Below the pieces are notes generated by a model that was not told the origin of the DNA, did no database searches, and saw only the letters and a program-made list of their open reading frames with translations. A stretch of DNA of 64,000 bases from Acidipila sp. EB88. Lineage in GTDB: Bacteria > Acidobacteriota > Terriglobia > Terriglobales > Acidobacteriaceae. Every line of letters starts with the position of its first letter. Positions within the stretch are counted from its first letter, which is position 1. The stretch is taken from positions 2,294,001-2,358,000 of the forward strand of contig NZ_QWEV01000005.1 of assembly GCF_003858395.1 (NCBI RefSeq), in the 5' to 3' direction. Shown piece after piece: positions 33,216-42,739 of the stretch. The translations under genes were made by a program, and so were the position numbers.

Positions 33216-35987
33216 CTACTGCTGTTTCGATGCGAGCGCCTCGAGACCGCTGCGGGTTTTCGCCAGCAGTTCCGACACTTCCGCCGCGCGTCGCCGGATG
33301 CCGTCGATTACCGGCGCCGGGGCCTTCGCAAGAAAGCTCTCGTTGCCCAGCTTCGCTTCGGCGCCGCTCTGTTCCTTCTCAAGCTTCGCGAGCTCTCGCT
33401 CCAGCCGCTCCCGCTCCGCCGCCACGTCGATCTGCTTCTCGTACACCACCTGCACATCAAACGCGGTGGTCGAGCGCACGCCTGTTCCCAACAACGGCGC
33501 CGCCACAAACGCAATCGCGGATACGCGTGCCATCCGCTCCACAATGGCCCGCGCCGCACGCAGCGACTCGGCAGCATGCTCGCTTGCCCGTACCTGCACC
33601 GGCACCGTTTCTTTCTCAGGTACGCCCAGCTCCTTGCGTAACGCGCGCACCGAGGTGATCAGCTCCTGCACGTCGCTCATCTGCGCGCATACCTCGGCAC
33701 CATCGGCACTGCCGGACGGATACGCGCACAGCGCGATCGACTTCGCCGGCGGCGCGCCGTCATACACCGCGTGCCAAAGCTCTTCTGTCAAAAACGGCAT
33801 AAACGGCGACAGCAACCGCAGCGACGCTTCAAACGTAGCCACCAGCGTCTGCAGCGCAGCGCGCGCCGCCACTGCATCCGCGTCCACCGTCCACTGCAAG
33901 CGCAGCTTCACGATCTCCAGGTACCAGTCGCAGAGCTCGCCCCAGAAGAACTGGTACACCAGGTTGGCCGCATCGTCGTAGCGATACTGCCCCAGAGCCG
34001 CATCCACCGCGGCGGCGGTCTGTGCCAGCCGCGCCGTGATCCACTGCGTTTCCAAGAAACCAGGGTCCGCATCTGCAACCGGTGCAGTGGCCAATGCTGT
34101 CAGGTCCACTGTCACGCCGGCTTCCGCCGCCCGCTCCACGTTCATGAAGATGAACCGCGCCGCGTTCCAGATCTTGTTGGCAAACGCGCGATACCCCTCA
34201 GTCCGCGCCTCGGAGAACGCAATGTCGGTGCCCGGCGAAGCCATCGCCGCCAGCGTAAACCGCACGGCATCGGTGCCGTACTGCTTCACCACTTCGATCG
34301 GATCCAGCACGTTGCCCTTGGTCTTGGACATCTTCTGCCGCTCGGCGTCGCGCACCAGCGCGTGGATGTACACCTCGCGAAACGGCACCGACTCGGCCAG
34401 CGTGCGCTCATGCGAAATGCCGCCCTCGACGATCGGCTCCTGCCCCATGAACCAGCAGCCGAACATCACCATCCGCGCAACCCAGAAGAACAGGATGTCG
34501 AAGCCGGTGACCAGCAGCTGCGTCGGGTAAAACGCCGCGAGATCCGCCGTCTTCTCCGGCCAGCCGAATACCGTAAACGGCAACAGTCCCGAAGAAAACC
34601 ACGTGTCGAGCACGTCGGTTTCCTGCTCCAGCCGGTCGCTTCCGCAGTGCGCGCACGCGCCCGGCGTTTCGCGCGCGACCGTGATCTGCGCACATGCGCC
34701 GCAGTGCCACGCCGGAATACGGTGACCCCACCACAACTGCCGCGAGATGCACCAGTCGTGAATGTTACGCATCCACTCCATGTACGTCTTGCGGTACTGC
34801 TCCGGCGTGAACTTGATCGCGGGCGGCTCGCCGTTGAGCCCCGTCTCCACCGCAGCAATCGCCTTCTCTGCCAGCTTCTCCACTTTCAGAAACCACTGCG
34901 TCGAAAGCCGCGGCTCAATCACCGCGCCCGTGCGCTGCGACAGCCCGATCGACATCGCGTGGTCCTTGATCTCGACCAGCAGCCCCGCCGCTTCGAGGTC
35001 TTCCACGATGCGCGTGCGCGCCACGTACCGGTCCAGCCCGTGGTACGGCGAACCCGGCAGGTCGATGTGCGCCTCGGCATCCATGATCGTGAGCTGCTGC
35101 AGCCCGTGCCGTTCGCCGATTGCAAAGTCATTCGGGTCATGCGCGGGCGTCACCTTCACCGCGCCCGTGCCAAACTCCGGGTTGGCCCAGTCATCCGCCA
35201 CGATCGCGATCTCGCGATCCGTCAACGGCAGCTTCAACATCTTGCCGATTAACGCCGCGTACCGCGCGTCCTGCGGGTTCACCGCAACCGCCGTATCGCC
35301 CAGCATCGTCTCCGGCCGCGTCGTCGCAATCACTACCGAGCCCGTTCCGTCGGCCAGCGGATACCGCACGTGATACAGCTTGCCCAAGCGGTCTTCGTGC
35401 ACCACTTCCAGGTCCGAAACAGCCGTCTGCTGCACCGGGTCCCAGTTCACGATGTACTTGCCGCGATAGATAAGCCCCTGCTCATGCAGGCGCACAAACG
35501 CCTCGCGCACGGCAGTGGAAAGCCCCGCATCCATCGTGAAGTATTCGCGCGACCAGTCCACGCTCGCGCCCAGCCGCTTCATCTGGTCCAGGATGGCGCC
35601 GCCATACTCCTCGCGCCACTGCCACACACGCTCGACAAAGCGCTCGCGGCCCAGCTCCTGCCGCGAGGTTTTCTCGCTCACCAGCTGGCGCTCCACCATC
35701 ATCTGCGTGGCGATGCCCGCGTGGTCGGTGCCCGGCACCCACAAGGTGGTTCTGCCGCGCATGCGGTTCCACCGCGCCAGGATGTCCATCTCGGTCTGGT
35801 TCAGCATGTGCCCCATGTGCAGGCGTCCCGTTACATTGGGCGGCGGCAGCAGCATGGTGAATGCATCGCGGGCTGTGTCAGCATCAGCAGGGCTCGGCTG
35901 GCGCCACAGGTCGTCGTCAACCCAGCGCTTGGCCCAGCGTTCTTCTATGGCAGCAGGGTCGTATGTCTTGGCAAGTTCTTGAGGCAT
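33216..35987 (-). CDS. valS: ValS, valyl-tRNA synthetase
   Basis: 923 residues, normal length. Class I synthetase: the HIGH motif appears as PPPNVTGRLHMGHMLNQTE near residue 48-66 and KMSKS as KMSKTKGNVLDP near 550. The CP1 editing domain (TRPETMLGDTAVAVNP, GTGAVKVTPAHDPNDF) is complete, with a zinc-like CGACAQITVAR segment followed by CAHCGS. The C-terminal coiled-coil tRNA-binding arm, ERERLERELAKLEKEQSGAEAKL, is present. First gene of a nadC-birA-coaX-containing minus-strand run. No T-box or other leader signal was found in the 189 bases upstream. Confidence 0.97.
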   Translation of the reverse strand: MPQELAKTYDPAAIEERWAKRWVDDDLWRQPSPADADTARDAFTMLLPPPNVTGRLHMGHMLNQTEMDILARWNRMRGRTTLWVPGTDHAGIATQMMVERQLVSEKTSRQELGRERFVERVWQWREEYGGAILDQMKRLGASVDWSREYFTMDAGLSTAVREAFVRLHEQGLIYRGKYIVNWDPVQQTAVSDLEVVHEDRLGKLYHVRYPLADGTGSVVIATTRPETMLGDTAVAVNPQDARYAALIGKMLKLPLTDREIAIVADDWANPEFGTGAVKVTPAHDPNDFAIGERHGLQQLTIMDAEAHIDLPGSPYHGLDRYVARTRIVEDLEAAGLLVEIKDHAMSIGLSQRTGAVIEPRLSTQWFLKVEKLAEKAIAAVETGLNGEPPAIKFTPEQYRKTYMEWMRNIHDWCISRQLWWGHRIPAWHCGACAQITVARETPGACAHCGSDRLEQETDVLDTWFSSGLLPFTVFGWPEKTADLAAFYPTQLLVTGFDILFFWVARMVMFGCWFMGQEPIVEGGISHERTLAESVPFREVYIHALVRDAERQKMSKTKGNVLDPIEVVKQYGTDAVRFTLAAMASPGTDIAFSEARTEGYRAFANKIWNAARFIFMNVERAAEAGVTVDLTALATAPVADADPGFLETQWITARLAQTAAAVDAALGQYRYDDAANLVYQFFWGELCDWYLEIVKLRLQWTVDADAVAARAALQTLVATFEASLRLLSPFMPFLTEELWHAVYDGAPPAKSIALCAYPSGSADGAEVCAQMSDVQELITSVRALRKELGVPEKETVPVQVRASEHAAESLRAARAIVERMARVSAIAFVAAPLLGTGVRSTTAFDVQVVYEKQIDVAAERERLERELAKLEKEQSGAEAKLGNESFLAKAPAPVIDGIRRRAAEVSELLAKTRSGLEALASKQQ

Positions 35988-36176
35988 GATTTTTAAGGGT
36001 GTGCGGTCCGGTGCACAGCAGCCGGGCAGCTAACTCCTGACGATAGCATGCGGCCCCCCGCCTCTGGCTTGACGCCCGGCGCCACGCCGCCGCTGCCCGT
36101 CACCGGGCAAACCATCGATCCCGGCAATCCGGCAAGGCAATCAAGAGCAGCCCGCGCGTCCAGTCCTCGACCACCC

Positions 36177-38120
36177 TCACCCGGCAAACACGGCCACCCG
36201 CACCCCGCGCACCGCGTTGGTGATCCAGATCTCGTCCGCAGCCCGCAGCGCCTCCACCCCGAACCGCTCCTCGCGAATCCCCGGCATCGTGCGCAGCAGG
36301 TGCTCCCGAAACACTCCCGGCAGTACCCCCGCCTCCACCGGCGGCGTACGCCAAAGCGAGCCATGCCGCACAAACACGTTGTGGATCGCGCCCTCGCACA
36401 CCTCGCCGCGCTCATTCACCAGCACCGCGTCCACACACCCCGCCTCCCGCGCGCCCGCCAGTGCCGCGTCATACAGGCCCCGCCGCGTTGTCTTGTGCCG
36501 CAGCAGTGGGTCGGCCGAGTCCACCCGTTGCGGCCACAGCATCAGCCGCAACTGGCCCTCCTCGCCCGCCTCAAGCGCCGCGTGGGACAAGCGCAGCCCG
36601 CCATCGGCCGCAAGCACCAGCCGCAACCGCCATGCAACATCGCAGGAAAGCGCCGCTGCCTCCGCGAGCACCGCCTGCTCCACCCGTTCCTGGTCGAAGC
36701 GCAGCCCGAGCCTCCGTGCCGACCGCTCCAGCCGCGCTAGGTGCAACGGCCACAACGCGCACGCTCCTGCCTCCCAGCGCATCGTCTCGATCAGGCCCTC
36801 GATCCAACCCGCGTCCTCAGCCATCCGGCCGGCTGTCACCGCCCGCGCCAGCCCGCGTCCCGGTTCCACGCTCCCGCCCACGCCACTCTCACTTACCCCG
36901 CGCAGAAATGCCCCCTTCAATAGGCACTCCCGGTACTCCGCCCCGGCCTCCGAGTCCCACGTGATCCCTGCGCCCAGCCCCATCCGAAACGCCCCGTCCC
37001 GCACCACCGCCGTGCGGATCGCAACGCTGAACACCGCGTCCCCATCCGGCGCAAAAAAGCCGATCGCCCCCGTGTACACCCCGCGCGACGCCTGCTCCAG
37101 CTCCTGGATCAGCTGCATCGTCCGCACCTTGGGCGCGCCCACGATCGACCCCGAAGGAAACAGCGCGCGAAACAACCCGTACTTGTCCACCTCCGGCCGC
37201 AACGTGGCGGAAACCTCCGAGCTCATCTGCAGCAGGGAAGCGAACTGCTCCACCTCGAACAGTCGCTCCACCCGCACGCTTCCCGTCTCCGCGACCCGTC
37301 CCAGGTCCGATCGCAGGAGGTCCACGATCATGATGTTTTCCGCCCGGTTCTTCGGGTCCGCAGCCAGTTCCGCCGCAAGCGCCTGGTCCTCAGCGGCATC
37401 CGCGCCGCGTCGCGCCGTCCCTTTCATCGGACGCACCCGGATCCTTCGCTTGCGCAGCTCGAAAAACAGCTCCGGCGATGCTGAAAGCACCCACCACGGG
37501 CGTTGATGGGTGCCCCCATGCAGCAGCGCGCCAAACCGCACCGGCTGCGCCTCCATCATGTGCCGAAACAGCGGCGTCACGCCGCCGTGCCATTCCGCTT
37601 CCGCCTGTCCCGTCAGGTTCACCTGGTAGGTGTCCCCCGCCGCGATCCAGCGCTGCACCTGCTCCACCTTGCCGGCGAACGCCGCCTCGTCCATGGAGAA
37701 CGGCACAAACCGTTGCAAACGCGCGTGCTCCCCGCCATCGCCGGCCGGCAGCGCCTCCCCGACAAACCGCGCGGGCTGGCGATACAGTCCGAACGCCGCC
37801 AGCGGCAGCCCATCGCCCACGGGTTCGCTCCCACTGGCAACCGTCGCTGTCGGCTCCCAGTGGTACCCGCACTCGTACGCCAGGTACCCGGCCGCCCAGA
37901 GTCCGTCCGCGTTCGCCGCTTCCAACCTTGCAAACAGCGCCGGCAACTCCTCCAGCCGCCACACCTCCAGCCACTCCACCGGTTCCCGAAAGAACAGGCT
38001 CTCCCGTAGCCCACCGGCTGCGGCCGCCGACCCGGCGGTCACCACATCCGCTTCACGCGCCGCCTCCAGCAGAATCGCCCCTCGCTCCCGCGCCGCGATC
38101 TCGCGAAACCGCTCCATCAT
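36177..38120 (-). CDS. pabB: PabB-PabC fusion: aminodeoxychorismate synthase component I and 4-amino-4-deoxychorismate lyase
   Basis: About 647 residues from ATG 38120 (others at 38138 and, as TTG, 38144; AAGGG lies nine bases before 38120). Residues 1-410 are the chorismate-binding enzyme: LFFELRKRRIRVRPMKGTARRG, LRSDLGRVAETGSVRVERLFEVE, FPSGSIVGAPKVRTMQLI and TGAIGFFAPDGDAVFSVAIRTAV. Residues about 425-640 form a class IV aminotransferase (PabC) with LVNERGEVCEGAIHNVFVRH. Both steps from amino-chorismate to p-aminobenzoate, for folate, are in one chain. The glutaminase PabA is not nearby. Confidence 0.93.
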   Translation of the reverse strand: MMERFREIAARERGAILLEAAREADVVTAGSAAAAGGLRESLFFREPVEWLEVWRLEELPALFARLEAANADGLWAAGYLAYECGYHWEPTATVASGSEPVGDGLPLAAFGLYRQPARFVGEALPAGDGGEHARLQRFVPFSMDEAAFAGKVEQVQRWIAAGDTYQVNLTGQAEAEWHGGVTPLFRHMMEAQPVRFGALLHGGTHQRPWWVLSASPELFFELRKRRIRVRPMKGTARRGADAAEDQALAAELAADPKNRAENIMIVDLLRSDLGRVAETGSVRVERLFEVEQFASLLQMSSEVSATLRPEVDKYGLFRALFPSGSIVGAPKVRTMQLIQELEQASRGVYTGAIGFFAPDGDAVFSVAIRTAVVRDGAFRMGLGAGITWDSEAGAEYRECLLKGAFLRGVSESGVGGSVEPGRGLARAVTAGRMAEDAGWIEGLIETMRWEAGACALWPLHLARLERSARRLGLRFDQERVEQAVLAEAAALSCDVAWRLRLVLAADGGLRLSHAALEAGEEGQLRLMLWPQRVDSADPLLRHKTTRRGLYDAALAGAREAGCVDAVLVNERGEVCEGAIHNVFVRHGSLWRTPPVEAGVLPGVFREHLLRTMPGIREERFGVEALRAADEIWITNAVRGVRVAVFAG

Positions 38121-38149
38121 CCCCACACGCCCTTTCATCCCCAAACGAA

Positions 38150-38182
38150 GGTGGGCCGCGCTTTGTTCAAGCGCGGCCCACC
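38150..38182 (-). terminator. 14-bp perfect hairpin between the BamD-like gene and pabB
   Basis: GGTGGGCCGCGCTT-TGTTC-AAGCGCGGCCCACC, a perfect 14-bp stem with a five-base loop, 25 bases after the BamD-like stop. On the minus strand only TTCGTTTG follows, so the U-run is weak. It ends 12-30 bases before the possible pabB starts, so it may also affect pabB translation. Confidence 0.6.
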
Positions 38183-38207
38183 CGGTCCCACAGCCTTGCC
38201 CGTTCGT

Positions 38208-39923
38208 TTAGAGCGGGTTCAGCTTGTCCAGGCCCTTCTTCTTCTTGTGCTTGCTCGACGACTCGTCACCCTTGTCGAATGCCGGCTTCGGGTTCTTCTT
38301 GGTCGGCTTGCCGCTGGTCGTACCGGTCGTTACCTGTGGCTGTCCGGAAGACTTCACATCGTTGATCTGGTCCGGGGCCGTCGCGGGCTTGTCGATCGGC
38401 GGCAGCGGCGCCGGAGCGCTCGATCCACCCACCGGCTGCGTCAGGCCGTACACCGCGTCCGGGTTGCTGCCAGCCGGCGTGTTGCCACGTACGGCTGCCG
38501 CTCCGGTTGCCGTGCCATCCGGCGGCGTGGGTGTCAGGTTGCGCGTGCTCTCAGGCGTACCGCTCGCTCCCGGCGCTGCGCTGCCGGCTGCGGCCGGGGC
38601 CGCGTCGTTGCTGGAGGGTGCCGCATCGCTCGGCCCTGGGGCAGGTGCGCTGTTGGGTGCCGAAACCACCTCGGCCGTCACGCCCGTGCCCCCGGTTTCC
38701 GGCACATTGTTCATCGTGATCGGTGCGGCCGAAACACTGCCGGCATCGTTGGCGCCTGCCGGGGCCGCGGTGTTTGCCGCAAGCTGCGTGCGCGGGGTGC
38801 CCAGCGGTGCAGGCGCCGGGATCGGCTGCCCCTTCATCGCGAGCGCAAAGTTGTCCACGTTCTGCTTCTGGATATCCGGGGCCAGCGTCGCCGGCGCATC
38901 CGCCATGCTCGGCTCGCCCACGCGTACGCTCTCGATCGTCGAAGGGCCATGCGAGATCAGCAGCAGTGCGCGGTCCTTGAGCTTCACCGGGTTGCGACTG
39001 CCTTCCTCCGCCTCGCTCTCGGCCATCTCCGCCGCGTTCGGCTCAGGCACCGGCCGTCCGGCAGCGATCAGGCGATCCTTGGCGTCTTCCACGTGCGGCG
39101 CCATCGGGTAGCGCGTCACCACGCGGTTCCACGCCTGGGCCGCGCGATCGTTATAGGCCTTCTCAAGCGCCGTCTTGGCTGCCTGGGGCAGCTTCAGGTT
39201 CTGCACCATCGCCGCCTGCTGCGCATAGGCATCGCCCATCGTGATCAGCGTCTGGTCCGAGTGCGAAAACAACGGGTAGTTATCCGCCACCGTCTGCAGG
39301 CGCGCAATCGAGGCCGCCCAGTTTTCGCGGCCCGTGTAGAACGTGCCAATCTCGAACTGCCGCTGCGCCAGCACTTCCTGCACTTCACGCAGGCGCTGCT
39401 TCGCCCGCGGCACCAGTGACGAGTCCGGGTACTGCTGAATCATCTGCCGGTACTCGGTCTCGGCATGCTCCGCGTTCTGCGGGTCGCGGTCCGGCTTGTC
39501 CATCTGCGAGTAGTAAATGTCGCCAATGCGCATCTGCGCTTCGGCCGCTTCCGGCACGTTCGGGAAGAACGTCTCGAAATCCTTGTACTCCTGCTCGGCC
39601 TGCGCCATCGCCGCCGTGCCGCCCTCCTTGTACCAGGTGTCAGCGACCGAAAGCTTGGCGCGCATCAGGTACTCAGAGTCCAGGTACGTGTTCATCAGGG
39701 TTTGCAGGTCAAGCCGGGCAATGTCGTACTTGCCCTTCTTCATCGCCACCATCGCCTTGTCGTACAGCTCCTTATCGGGCTGCTTCGAGTTCACATCGGC
39801 AATCGGGTTGGCGCTCAGGTCAACCTGCTTCTTTTTCTTCTTCTTGGCGGCATGGCTCGCGGGGGCCAGCACAAAGCAGAGCCCGAGTGCCAGAACCGGC
39901 GCGGTACGCGTAAAAAATGACAT
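38208..39923 (-). CDS. BamD/YfiO-like outer-membrane assembly TPR protein with long low-complexity tail
   Basis: 571 residues from the ATG at 39923 (GAGGG upstream; MSFFTRTAPVLALGLCFVLAPASHA is a signal peptide); frames further upstream are not needed. Mature part begins with a lysine run, then TPR-like repeats: ELYDKAMVAMKKGKYDIARLDLQTLMNTYLDSEY, AQAEQEYKDFETFFPN and AETEYRQMIQQYPDSSLVPRAKQRLREVQEVLA, the characteristic BamD pattern. No lipobox cysteine is present. After residue 330 the protein is a Pro/Ala/Gly/Ser-rich tail ending in KHKKKKGLDKLNPL. It may help fold outer-membrane proteins; the tail is not part of BamD. Confidence 0.85.
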   Translation of the reverse strand: MSFFTRTAPVLALGLCFVLAPASHAAKKKKKKQVDLSANPIADVNSKQPDKELYDKAMVAMKKGKYDIARLDLQTLMNTYLDSEYLMRAKLSVADTWYKEGGTAAMAQAEQEYKDFETFFPNVPEAAEAQMRIGDIYYSQMDKPDRDPQNAEHAETEYRQMIQQYPDSSLVPRAKQRLREVQEVLAQRQFEIGTFYTGRENWAASIARLQTVADNYPLFSHSDQTLITMGDAYAQQAAMVQNLKLPQAAKTALEKAYNDRAAQAWNRVVTRYPMAPHVEDAKDRLIAAGRPVPEPNAAEMAESEAEEGSRNPVKLKDRALLLISHGPSTIESVRVGEPSMADAPATLAPDIQKQNVDNFALAMKGQPIPAPAPLGTPRTQLAANTAAPAGANDAGSVSAAPITMNNVPETGGTGVTAEVVSAPNSAPAPGPSDAAPSSNDAAPAAAGSAAPGASGTPESTRNLTPTPPDGTATGAAAVRGNTPAGSNPDAVYGLTQPVGGSSAPAPLPPIDKPATAPDQINDVKSSGQPQVTTGTTSGKPTKKNPKPAFDKGDESSSKHKKKKGLDKLNPL

Positions 39924-40175
39924 CCAAACCCTCGATGGGAGCCGCACCCTTTGCATCACAATCCCGAACAGCAAACGGGCGCGCTCGTCCTGATCTTTCG
40001 TTATGCTACTGCGCGGCATGCGCACTTGTCGCGCTGTGTGCTCGGCTTCTTGCTGCTGCGCCCCGGCGAGGCGTATGCAGCAGCCTTCCACCCCGGCACA
40101 GTCACTCTAAATCCGTCCCGCCGGCCGACGCCTCGCTCATTGCAGGCCCAGCCCCTCACTCCCGGTCCGACCTGC

Positions 40176-40883
40176 TCAGGCGTGCAGCTCGCGTGCGGAG
40201 TGCTCCGCCGTGCGCGCCGCGTCCAGCAACCTGCGCGCATCCTGCTCCGCGTTGCCCTGTGCAAACACGGCCGAGCCCGCCACCAGCAGTTCGCCTCCCG
40301 CCGCTACGACTTCGGCAATGGTGTCGTGCCCTACGCCGCCGTCCACTTCAATCCGGAACCGCAGTCCCATCTGGTTCCGCAGCGCCCGCAGGTCGCGCAG
40401 CTTCTGCAGCGAGTACGGAATAAACTCTTGCCCGCCGAACCCCGGGTTCACGCTCATGATCAGCACGTGGTGCAGCATCGGCAGCACCGGGATCAGCAGG
40501 TCGATCGGCGTCGCAGGGTTCAGCACCACGCCCGGCTCCATGCCGTGCTGGCCAATCAGCTGGATCGTGCGGTGCAGGTGCCGGCATGCCTCGTAATGCA
40601 CGCTGATCCAGTTCGCCCCCGCCTCGGCAAACGCCGGAATGAAGTTGTCGGGGTTCTCGATCATCAGGTGGCAGTCCAGCGGCAGCTTCGTGTGCTTGCG
40701 CAGCGACTGCACCACCGGCGGCCCCAGCGTTATGTTGGGGACGAAATGCCCGTCCATCACGTCGACGTGGATCGCAGTCCCGCCGCCACGCTCCGCCGCA
40801 TGGACCTCGTCGGCCAGCCGGGCAAAATCAGCGGAAAGAATCGAGGGCACCAGTTCCACAGGGAAGGCAGTCACAATGCCCAC
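40176..40883 (-). CDS. rpe: Rpe, ribulose-phosphate 3-epimerase
   Basis: 235 residues from a GTG at 40883 (a second GTG at 40874 is equally possible; the open frame upstream runs on antisense to holA and is not real). The TIM-barrel enzyme interconverts ribulose- and xylulose-5-phosphate. Metal and active-site blocks: PSILSADFARLADEV, IHVDVMDGHFVPNITLGPPVV, PLDCHLMIENPDNF, ISVHYEA, HVLIMSVNPGFGGQEFI and RIEVDGGVGHDTIAEVVAAGGELLVAGSAVF. It is divergent from lptE, with a REP-like repeat in between. Confidence 0.95.
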   Translation of the reverse strand: MGIVTAFPVELVPSILSADFARLADEVHAAERGGGTAIHVDVMDGHFVPNITLGPPVVQSLRKHTKLPLDCHLMIENPDNFIPAFAEAGANWISVHYEACRHLHRTIQLIGQHGMEPGVVLNPATPIDLLIPVLPMLHHVLIMSVNPGFGGQEFIPYSLQKLRDLRALRNQMGLRFRIEVDGGVGHDTIAEVVAAGGELLVAGSAVFAQGNAEQDARRLLDAARTAEHSARELHA

Positions 40884-40939
40884 AGTGTACCAGCCAGTGC
40901 CCGGTCGGAACCCCCTCGGCGCATGCCGTTCAAGTCCAC

Positions 40940-40977
40940 CCGCCACGAAGTGGCCGCAAGCCGCGCAGGCGGTCTTA
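40940..40977 (+). repeat. REP-like palindromic repeat, copy C
   Basis: CCGCCACGAAGTGGCCGCAAG then CCGCGCAGGCGGTCTTA. It lies between divergent rpe and lptE, which is unusual for a family otherwise mostly found between convergent genes; here it could not act as a transcription terminator for either neighbour. It ends 24 bases before the lptE ATG. Confidence 0.75.
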
Positions 40978-41000
40978 CCCCTCTGCGACAATAGCGAGGC

Positions 41001-41537
41001 ATGGCTCCCGCGCCCATCTCCCAGCGAATCCTTCTCCTGCTCGCAGCCCTGCTGCCCCTCGCCGGCTGCGGCTACCACGCCGCCGGCCCCGCGACGCACC
41101 TCCCCGCGACAGCCCACCTCATCGACGTCCCCATCTTTCACAATCACACGCAGGTCTACCACGCCGAGATCACCATGACCCGCGCGGTCCTGCGCGAGCT
41201 GCAAAGCCGCACCGCCTTCAAAACCATCACCACCGACGACCCCGGCAACGCCGACGCCATCCTGCGCGGCGACATCCTCGCCTTCACCGTCTACCCGCTC
41301 ACCTACGACTCCACCACCAACCAGTCCTCGTCCTACGAAATCACAGTGACCGCCCGCGTCACCCTGGTGGACCGCAACGGCAAAGTCCTCTACCAGAACA
41401 ACAGCTACCTCTTCCGCCAGCAGTACGAATCCTCCCAGGACCTCGCGTCCTTTATCCAGGAAGACTCGGCCGCCATGCAGCGACTGTCGCGCGACTTCGC
41501 CGATGCCCTCGTCGCCGACGTCACGGAGAGCTTCTAG
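41001..41537 (+). CDS. lptE: LptE-like lipopolysaccharide assembly lipoprotein
   Basis: 178 residues. Lipoprotein signal ISQRILLLLAALLPLAGC with the lipid-modified Cys23, followed by GYHAAG. The core AHLIDVPIFHNHTQVYHAEITMTRAVLRELQSRTAFKTIT matches the LptE/DUF4136-like opening, then ADAILRGDILAFTVYPLTY and the C-terminal SAAMQRLSRDFADALVADV. It plugs LptD at the outer membrane in LPS export. It is followed within 3 bases by holA, the classical lptE-holA pair, which supports the call. Confidence 0.9.
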   Translation: MAPAPISQRILLLLAALLPLAGCGYHAAGPATHLPATAHLIDVPIFHNHTQVYHAEITMTRAVLRELQSRTAFKTITTDDPGNADAILRGDILAFTVYPLTYDSTTNQSSSYEITVTARVTLVDRNGKVLYQNNSYLFRQQYESSQDLASFIQEDSAAMQRLSRDFADALVADVTESF

Positions 41538-41540
41538 CCC

Positions 41541-42707
41541 ATGCCCCCCGGCCCATCTGTGTCCGCCGCATCCGCTCTGGCCCCCAGCGGCAAGCCCGGC
41601 GCCGGCTTCGCCTCCACCGACCGCTTCCTTGCCGAGGTTGCCGGCGACACCCTGCGTCCCGGCTACGTCTTCGTCGGCGATGAGGCCTTCCACTACGAGC
41701 GCTGCCGCCAGGCCCTGATCACCCGCTTCGTTCCGCCCGAGCTTCGCGACTTCTGCCTGCACGACCTTGATCTCGCCGAGACCTCGATCTTCGACATCCT
41801 CGACCGCGCTCAGAGCCCGTCGCTCATGGCACCGTTCCAGCTCCTGTTCGTGCGCAATCTCAAGAGCCTCTACGGCCGCGGCGCCAAAAAAGACGAGTTC
41901 GCCGCCATCGACCGCTACTTCCGCAGCCCCAACCCTTCCGCCGTCGTGCTCTTCGTCGCCGACCACATCCGCATCGCCGCCGACGTGCGCCGCATGGACT
42001 ACGAAGACAAGACCCGCTACGAACGCATCCGCGAAACCCTGGGCGAGTGGTGCGGCATCGTCGAGCTTGCACGTGCCGACGAAGACGACGCCACCCGCTG
42101 GCTCCTCGCCCAGGCTAAAGCCGCCGGCAAACAGCTCGCGCCCGAGGCCGCCCGCGCCCTTGCCGATGCGCTCGGCGCCGACATGCTCGCCATCGCCAAC
42201 GAGTGGGAAAAACTCCTGCTCTACACCACCGGCCTCGCCGCCATCACCCACTCCGACGTCGAGCTCATGGTCGACTCCGCCAAGCAGCGCTCGCTCTACG
42301 AGCTCACCGACGCCATCTCGCGCCGTGAAACCACCCGCGCCTTGGCCCTGCTCGACGGACTGCTCAACGCCTCCGACGGCGGCGAAGACGCGGCCATCGG
42401 CCACCTCTACATGCTCGCCCGCACCTTCCGGCAAATGCTCGTCATCGTCGAGAAAAACGTCCGCGACTCCCGCTCCATCTGGAGCGCGCTCTGGCAGGGC
42501 TTCCGCCCGCCCCCGTTCGCGGTCGACGACATCATCCGGCAGGCCCGCCGCTACAAAACCCGCGAAGAGCTCATGCGCTCCATCCAGGCCGTGGCCCGCG
42601 CCGATGCCGCCGTGCGCTCCTCTCCCGTCGACAAGAAGCTTGTCCTCGAGCGCCTCGTGCTCGAGCTCGCCGCCCCCAACCTCCACCATCCGCAGGTAGA
42701 AAACTGA
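41541..42707 (+). CDS. holA: HolA, DNA polymerase III subunit delta
   Basis: 388 residues. The delta clamp-loader subunit opens the beta clamp. N-terminal AAA-like domain: FVGDEAFHYERCRQALITRFVP near 40, EDFCLHDLDLAETSIFDILDRAQ-like text (DFCLHDLDLAETSIFDILD), LFVRNLKSLYGRG, VVLFVADHI. Middle domain RWLLAQAKAAGKQLAPEAARALADALGADMLAIANEWEKLLLY and the C-terminal collar AIGHLYMLARTFRQML then IIRQARRYKTREELMRSIQAVARAD. It lies 3 bases after lptE. Confidence 0.93.
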   Translation: MPPGPSVSAASALAPSGKPGAGFASTDRFLAEVAGDTLRPGYVFVGDEAFHYERCRQALITRFVPPELRDFCLHDLDLAETSIFDILDRAQSPSLMAPFQLLFVRNLKSLYGRGAKKDEFAAIDRYFRSPNPSAVVLFVADHIRIAADVRRMDYEDKTRYERIRETLGEWCGIVELARADEDDATRWLLAQAKAAGKQLAPEAARALADALGADMLAIANEWEKLLLYTTGLAAITHSDVELMVDSAKQRSLYELTDAISRRETTRALALLDGLLNASDGGEDAAIGHLYMLARTFRQMLVIVEKNVRDSRSIWSALWQGFRPPPFAVDDIIRQARRYKTREELMRSIQAVARADAAVRSSPVDKKLVLERLVLELAAPNLHHPQVEN

Positions 42708-42739
42708 GCAGCCAGCCCCTGCAACCGAAAGCCTCTCCC

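Noticed and set aside
30565..33981. An 1138-residue plus-strand open frame
   Set aside because: It is antisense to coaX, birA, nadC and valS, all with clear motifs, and its sequence is Ser/Arg/Thr low-complexity text, typical of shadow frames in GC-rich DNA.
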